Assembly (NCBI GenBank): GCA_026991755.1
Contig: JALXAX010000153.1
Coordinates: forward strand, 1-44,250
Length of the DNA stretch: 44,250 nt
Direction: 5' to 3'
Source: Thiotrichaceae bacterium
GTDB lineage: Bacteria; Pseudomonadota; Gammaproteobacteria; Thiotrichales; Thiotrichaceae
Both the position numbers and the translations under genes were made by a program. Every line of letters starts with the position of its first letter. The stretch's first letter is position 1. Of this stretch, positions 41,636 through 44,250 are shown one piece after another. The notes beneath the pieces were generated by a model. The model worked only from the letters and a program-made list of their open reading frames with translations, made no database searches and was not told the DNA's origin.

Positions 41636-41835
41636 GGAGGCTGTCCGAGAACTAGAAGCTTAGCGAAAATCACAGGAGCATCATAAGCTGGTCTTATTGA
41701 ATGAGGCGAATAGTCGAACTGTATTCGCTTTTAAGTCATTTGCAAGCAAAGCACTAAATATTTAACGATTTCAATAAGGTCAGATTATGATGCTCATGGG
41801 AGTTGTAGTAGCTTCCTAGTTCTCGGACAGCCTCC
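41636..41835. mobile_element. Family C miniature inverted-repeat element
   Basis: A 200-bp unit starts GGAGGCTGTCCGAGAACTAG and ends with its inverse. Inner arms (AGCATCATAA and TTATGATGCT, with TCTTATTGAA paired to TTCAATAAGG-type sequence) stay inverted for about 65 bases. Outside, AGCCCC and TATA-type wording on both flanks extends the symmetry. A single arm recurs at 3299-3323. There is no ORF. It lies upstream of the hybrid kinase, 31 bases before its start. Confidence 0.85.
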
Positions 41836-42019
41836 CAAGCTTTTACTATAGGGGCTAAACCATTGATCAGCTAGAACTTGCCGACAAGTTGAAATGAATC
41901 ATTTAAGACAATGTGTTACAAGACTGTATGTTTTTTAGGTAGTCGTTTGAATAACAGAAAATTGATATGTGAAATTAAGTTAGATAACTACAGGAGACTG
42001 TAAAAATTTCGCTATTAGC

Positions 42020-42052
42020 TCCCCCTTTTTGAAGGGAGATTGAGGGGGATTT
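42020..42052. repeat. C-run/G-run hairpin repeat, second copy type
   Basis: CTCCCCCTTTTT followed by GAAGGGAGATTGAGGGGGAT can pair in alternative ways (CCCCCT with AGGGGG-type runs). It shares wording with 1006-1023. It lies 35 bases past the stop of the HopJ-type gene and may mark its transcript end. The rest of 41836-42085 holds nothing I recognise. Confidence 0.55.
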
Positions 42053-42085
42053 TGCAACTATTAATAATAGAGATACCCCTGAGTT

Positions 42086-42430
42086 TTATTTTCTAATTAG
42101 CACATCATCGGACAACAAAACCCCACCCCAGCCCGATTGCATAAAATTACGAATGTTTTGATGATCATTAGCGTCAGGGCTACTTAGCACATCGTCTCTA
42201 TAGTAAGTACCAAAACAAGAAAGCGTTTGCTTCTCATCAAGGTCATGCATACGTGCAAAACTAAACAACTTGCATGATCCTGAATTTTCACCTGCTTTAT
42301 TTTCTAATGAGCCATTGGTGAAAGCTGTCTCATTAAACGCATAATTTTGGTCGATAACAGCCATCGTCTCGCTAAATTCGATGTCATCAGGAGTGGCTTT
42401 TAGTTTTTCAAGAAAGTCATTAATGCTCAT
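42086..42430 (-). CDS. HopJ type III effector family protein
   Basis: The 114-residue protein matches the HopJ family (PF08888) along its whole length. TMAVIDQNYAFNETAFTNG, then NSGSCKLFSFARMH, then QTLSCFGTYYRDDVL and NIRNFMQSGWGGV are the family blocks. Despite the family name, such genes are widespread in free-living marine gammaproteobacteria without a link to type III secretion, and the function is unknown. The start used is ATG at 42428-42430, with GGA about seven bases upstream. The TTG four codons earlier is possible. A complete family A element lies 18 bases upstream of this start. Confidence 0.85.
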   Translation of the reverse strand: MSINDFLEKLKATPDDIEFSETMAVIDQNYAFNETAFTNGSLENKAGENSGSCKLFSFARMHDLDEKQTLSCFGTYYRDDVLSSPDANDHQNIRNFMQSGWGGVLLSDDVLIRK

Positions 42431-42448
42431 GCGTAAATCCAATTAGAT

Positions 42449-42607
42449 GAGACCTTTGCATGAAAGTATGGCGAGAGAAAAAAGAGCGTAATTTTTCAGA
42501 TTTTGTCTAAAAAGGAGGGTAATAGCCGAGCTATTGGCTGAGTTTTTAGACAAAATCTGGGAAATTTAAGCCTTTTTAATCTGTCATATCTTTCATGCAA
42601 AGGTCTC
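42449..42607. mobile_element. Complete family A miniature element
   Basis: The 159-bp unit begins GAGACCTTTGCATGAAAG and ends CTTTCATGCAAAGGTCTC, a perfect 18-base terminal inverted repeat. Inner arms CAGATTTTGTCTAAAAA and TTTTTAGACAAAATCTG are also perfect. The centre carries ATAGCCGAGCTAT. The centre is lacking in the shorter copy at 27654-27773. No clear target duplication was seen. No ORF. Confidence 0.9.
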
Positions 42608-42640
42608 TATATGTAAATTGCGGATAATACCACAGGAGTC

Positions 42641-42810
42641 TCTTTAAGGAATCTCTGATCAACTCATGATTCGTTTTTCTGAGGCTAGAATCTGCCAGCT
42701 TTTCGCTATAAAAGTGACCAATAGCTACGGCTATTGCTAACTTTTCTATCAAAAACCTGACAAATTCTATCTCTCAGAAATTCCGATCAGACTTAATCAG
42801 AGTTTCCTTA
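42641..42810. mobile_element. Family D miniature element, second copy
   Basis: From TCTTTAAGGAATCTCTGATC to AGAGTTTCCTTA this 170-bp unit is nearly identical inside to the copy at 21716-21892 (shared CCAGCTTTTCGC, AATAGCTACGGCTATTG and AATTCTATCTCTCAG). A near-direct repeat GATAATACCACAGG (42623-42636) and GATAATACACAGG (42821-42833) flanks the unit at a distance. It may be a degraded duplication of the insertion site. Confidence 0.85.
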
Positions 42811-42847
42811 AAAAGGTTGCTGATAATACACAGGCTGATAACTATTA

Positions 42848-43432
42848 TTACGATAGTTTGGTATAGGCAATGGTAGGCGTGGGCAGAGAGCTTGTTGTTG
42901 GTGTGCGTGCAGGCATTACAGTATTAGGGTTTATTGAAGGCCTTGGTGGCATTGCCGTATTTTTCTGTACAGACCACGGCATCATCTTATTCATCATTGA
43001 AAGTGGCTTTGATACATTTTGGTTTAGCTCCCAAATACTATTACCCATCGTATTGGTTGTCTGTGCCATATCCGCTGTCGAATGCGACATCTCATCCACC
43101 CCTTTTTCAAGCTTGGGAAAGCTGGTCGCTATAACACCGTTCATCTGATGCATATCATTAGACATAGTGCTTACATTTTGCTGCATCGCAGGAAGTGAAT
43201 CACGAATAGTATCCGCCATACGACTAACATCTTGGGACAAATCTTCCATGCGCTGTAACATGCCAAAGATAAGGTAGAAACCAAAGAGTGAGAAAATAAC
43301 AAAAGCGATCATGGCGGGAAAAACCGCATATTTCCAACGGTTTTGAAAGGTGTTAATCGCTTTATCCAACTCTTCTTCATGCGCAAGTTGAGGAGTATCG
43401 TTGGTATTATTTTTATCGTCGTTATTAGTCAT
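42848..43432 (-). CDS. Single-pass membrane protein with coiled coil
   Basis: The 194-residue protein has a charged N-terminus (1-32), one transmembrane helix (about 35-57), then a Met/Ser/Asp/Gln-rich helical region (about 58-150). Repeated MA.. / MS.. patterns such as VSRMADTIRDSLPAMQQNVST read like a coiled coil of the methyl-accepting or DUF948 type. The tail (about 155-194) is Pro/Thr-rich. The topology places the coiled coil outside the cytoplasm if the positive-inside rule is followed. The family was not recognised. A family D element lies 38 bases past its stop. Confidence 0.65.
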   Translation of the reverse strand: MTNNDDKNNTNDTPQLAHEEELDKAINTFQNRWKYAVFPAMIAFVIFSLFGFYLIFGMLQRMEDLSQDVSRMADTIRDSLPAMQQNVSTMSNDMHQMNGVIATSFPKLEKGVDEMSHSTADMAQTTNTMGNSIWELNQNVSKPLSMMNKMMPWSVQKNTAMPPRPSINPNTVMPARTPTTSSLPTPTIAYTKLS

Positions 43433-43510
43433 CTGTGAGTGTAATTTATGTCGATCTAAATAAGTATATTATTATATTCTTATTCTATATGCAAAGTTAA
43501 TTTACACACG

Positions 43511-43532
43511 ATTCGCCTCTTTTTTAGCGAAT
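43511..43532. terminator. Hairpin between rarD remnant and coiled-coil gene
   Basis: ATTCGC pairs with GCGAAT around a 10-base T-rich loop. It lies in the 178-bp gap between the rarD fragment end and the coiled-coil gene start, downstream of rarD on the minus strand (79 bases past its stop). Nearby, GGCCCC (43553-43558) and GGGGCT (43575-43580) form another weak pair. A terminator function is possible but not certain. Confidence 0.4.
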
Positions 43533-43610
43533 TATTTACGTTGTCCTTTGTAGGCCCCACTTTCTTTTTTCATCGGGGCTATTCCCAACCAAAGCGGAGA
43601 AAAGGGAGGT

Positions 43611-44131
43611 TTAGTTCTGTGACTGAATGAGAGAATAGCTATATAAAACAACCCCCATCCAAATGCATGAAAAACCGATTAATTGATCTGGATTGACTTG
43701 CTCATTAAACACCCATATTCCTAATAGAAATTGTAGAGTAGGTGTTATATAGAGTAAAACCCCAGTGGTAATCATAGATACTAAACGTACTCCAGCGGTA
43801 AAAAGAACCAGCGGAATAACGGTTACAAGACCTGAAAGCACTAACCAAACATGAGTCATAGCAGTGTCATTTAAGAATGCTGCTTGGTGATTAAACGCTA
43901 AAAATAGAATATAAAGTAGAGCGATAGGCGTGAGCAATATTGCTTCAAGTAATAAACCAGGTATCGCTTCGACATCAATCAATTTTCTTACAATGCCATA
44001 TCCTGCGAAACTAAAGCCAACGACTAACCCTATCCATGGGAAAGTACCACCTTTAATGATGTAATAGAGAACACCCAGTGAAGCTAAAGATATGGCTATT
44101 ATTTTTATCTTAGATAACCTTTCCTTAAGGA
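43611..44131 (-). pseudogene. rarD: RarD/EamA-type transporter, 3' half only
   Basis: The frame running leftward from about 44131 reads KERLSKIKIIAISLASLGV, then GFSFAGYGIVRKLIDVEA (the hallmark of RarD: GLAFSFAFYGLVRKKIAVEA in E. coli, from memory), and continues to the stop at 43611. This is the second half of RarD, an EamA/DMT-family transporter of about ten helices in total. The first half is absent. Upstream of LKER the sequence becomes very AT-rich and carries family D-type wording TTCCTTAAGGAATCTCTGA at 44121-44139. The short ORF beginning at an internal ATG (43982) is not a natural protein. The break is probably caused by an insertion. Confidence 0.7.
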
Positions 44132-44250
44132 ATCTCTGAATAACTAAAAAATATATTTCAAATACCCTTAAATTTGTAATTTTTTGAAAAAATATCTTTT
44201 TTTAGCATTATATCTTCCAGTTTATGGCTAAATTTTGTCATTCTCAGTGC
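44121..44250. mobile_element. Family D-type end at right edge, possible larger element
   Basis: TTCCTTAAGGAATCTCTGA matches the family D ends at 21716 and 42641 almost exactly, but the interior that follows differs completely from the two miniature copies. It breaks rarD. An ATG at 44224 opens a rightward frame to the window end. This could be the terminus of an autonomous insertion sequence that shares ends with family D, or only a recombined end; the edge prevents a decision. Confidence 0.4.

Noticed and set aside
43611..43982. A 123-codon small transporter
   Set aside because: RarD similarity continues upstream of the internal ATG, so this is the back half of a broken rarD.
1..44250. tRNA, rRNA, riboswitch or CRISPR array
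   Set aside because: No cloverleaf with CCA-end context, no rRNA segment, no regularly spaced direct repeats were found by eye; a covariance-model scan was not possible.

Overview
The window looks like the chromosome of a gammaproteobacterium. It carries recJ, uvrC next to pgsA, gluQ, sucAB as an operon, a HopJ-family gene, an RND efflux pair and a BarA/RpfC-type hybrid kinase. Intergenic DNA is full of palindromic repeats, more than is usual outside repeat-rich environmental lineages such as Thiotrichales-type bacteria. That placement is inference. No rRNA, tRNA or CRISPR array was seen. Almost every gene is on the minus strand. The exceptions are a ten-gene surface-polysaccharide block, a broken IS3 orfA and a SPOR-domain gene.

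Layout: 1-9800 holds housekeeping genes on the minus strand: a lytic transglycosylase, an SH3 lipoprotein, gluQ, pgsA, uvrC, a small membrane protein, recJ, an unusual HAD/kinase-like protein and another small membrane protein. An App1-type secreted phosphatase (9921-11018) faces a 528-bp divergent region. From 11546 to 21277 runs an AT-rich, tightly coupled plus-strand operon: GT2, rfbF, rfbG, an RmlC-like epimerase, a sugar C-methyltransferase, a DegT aminotransferase, a small PurN-like formyltransferase, a WbqC protein, a CmcI-type methyltransferase, a second GT2 and an LPG-synthase-like membrane protein. Together these predict a branched, N-formylated CDP-amino-dideoxy sugar and its transfer to a surface glycan. 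A decayed IS3 fragment interrupted by a miniature element follows.

From 22086 to 26234 lies a GldA/GldF/GldG-like ABC system with a DUF4340-like partner. A miniature element sits exactly between the GldG stop codon and the DUF4340 gene. Next come the SPOR protein, an alpha/beta hydrolase hemmed in by two miniature elements, a frameshifted cobD remnant, an SH3 protein, an RND pump with its adaptor, sucB/sucA, the hybrid kinase, a HopJ protein, a coiled-coil membrane protein, and a rarD gene cut off at its 5' half near the right edge.

At least five families of miniature inverted-repeat elements or hairpins recur within the window. They are called A to E here. A has GAGACCTTTGC ends; B has CCTGAATCCGTGACTTCA ends with 5-bp target duplications; C has GGAGGCTGTC ends; D has TTCCTTAAGGAA ends; E is a 37-bp hairpin with CTAGTACTCCA arms that overlaps stop codons. 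They are nested in, abut or break genes, and they are the strongest structural signal outside the coding regions.
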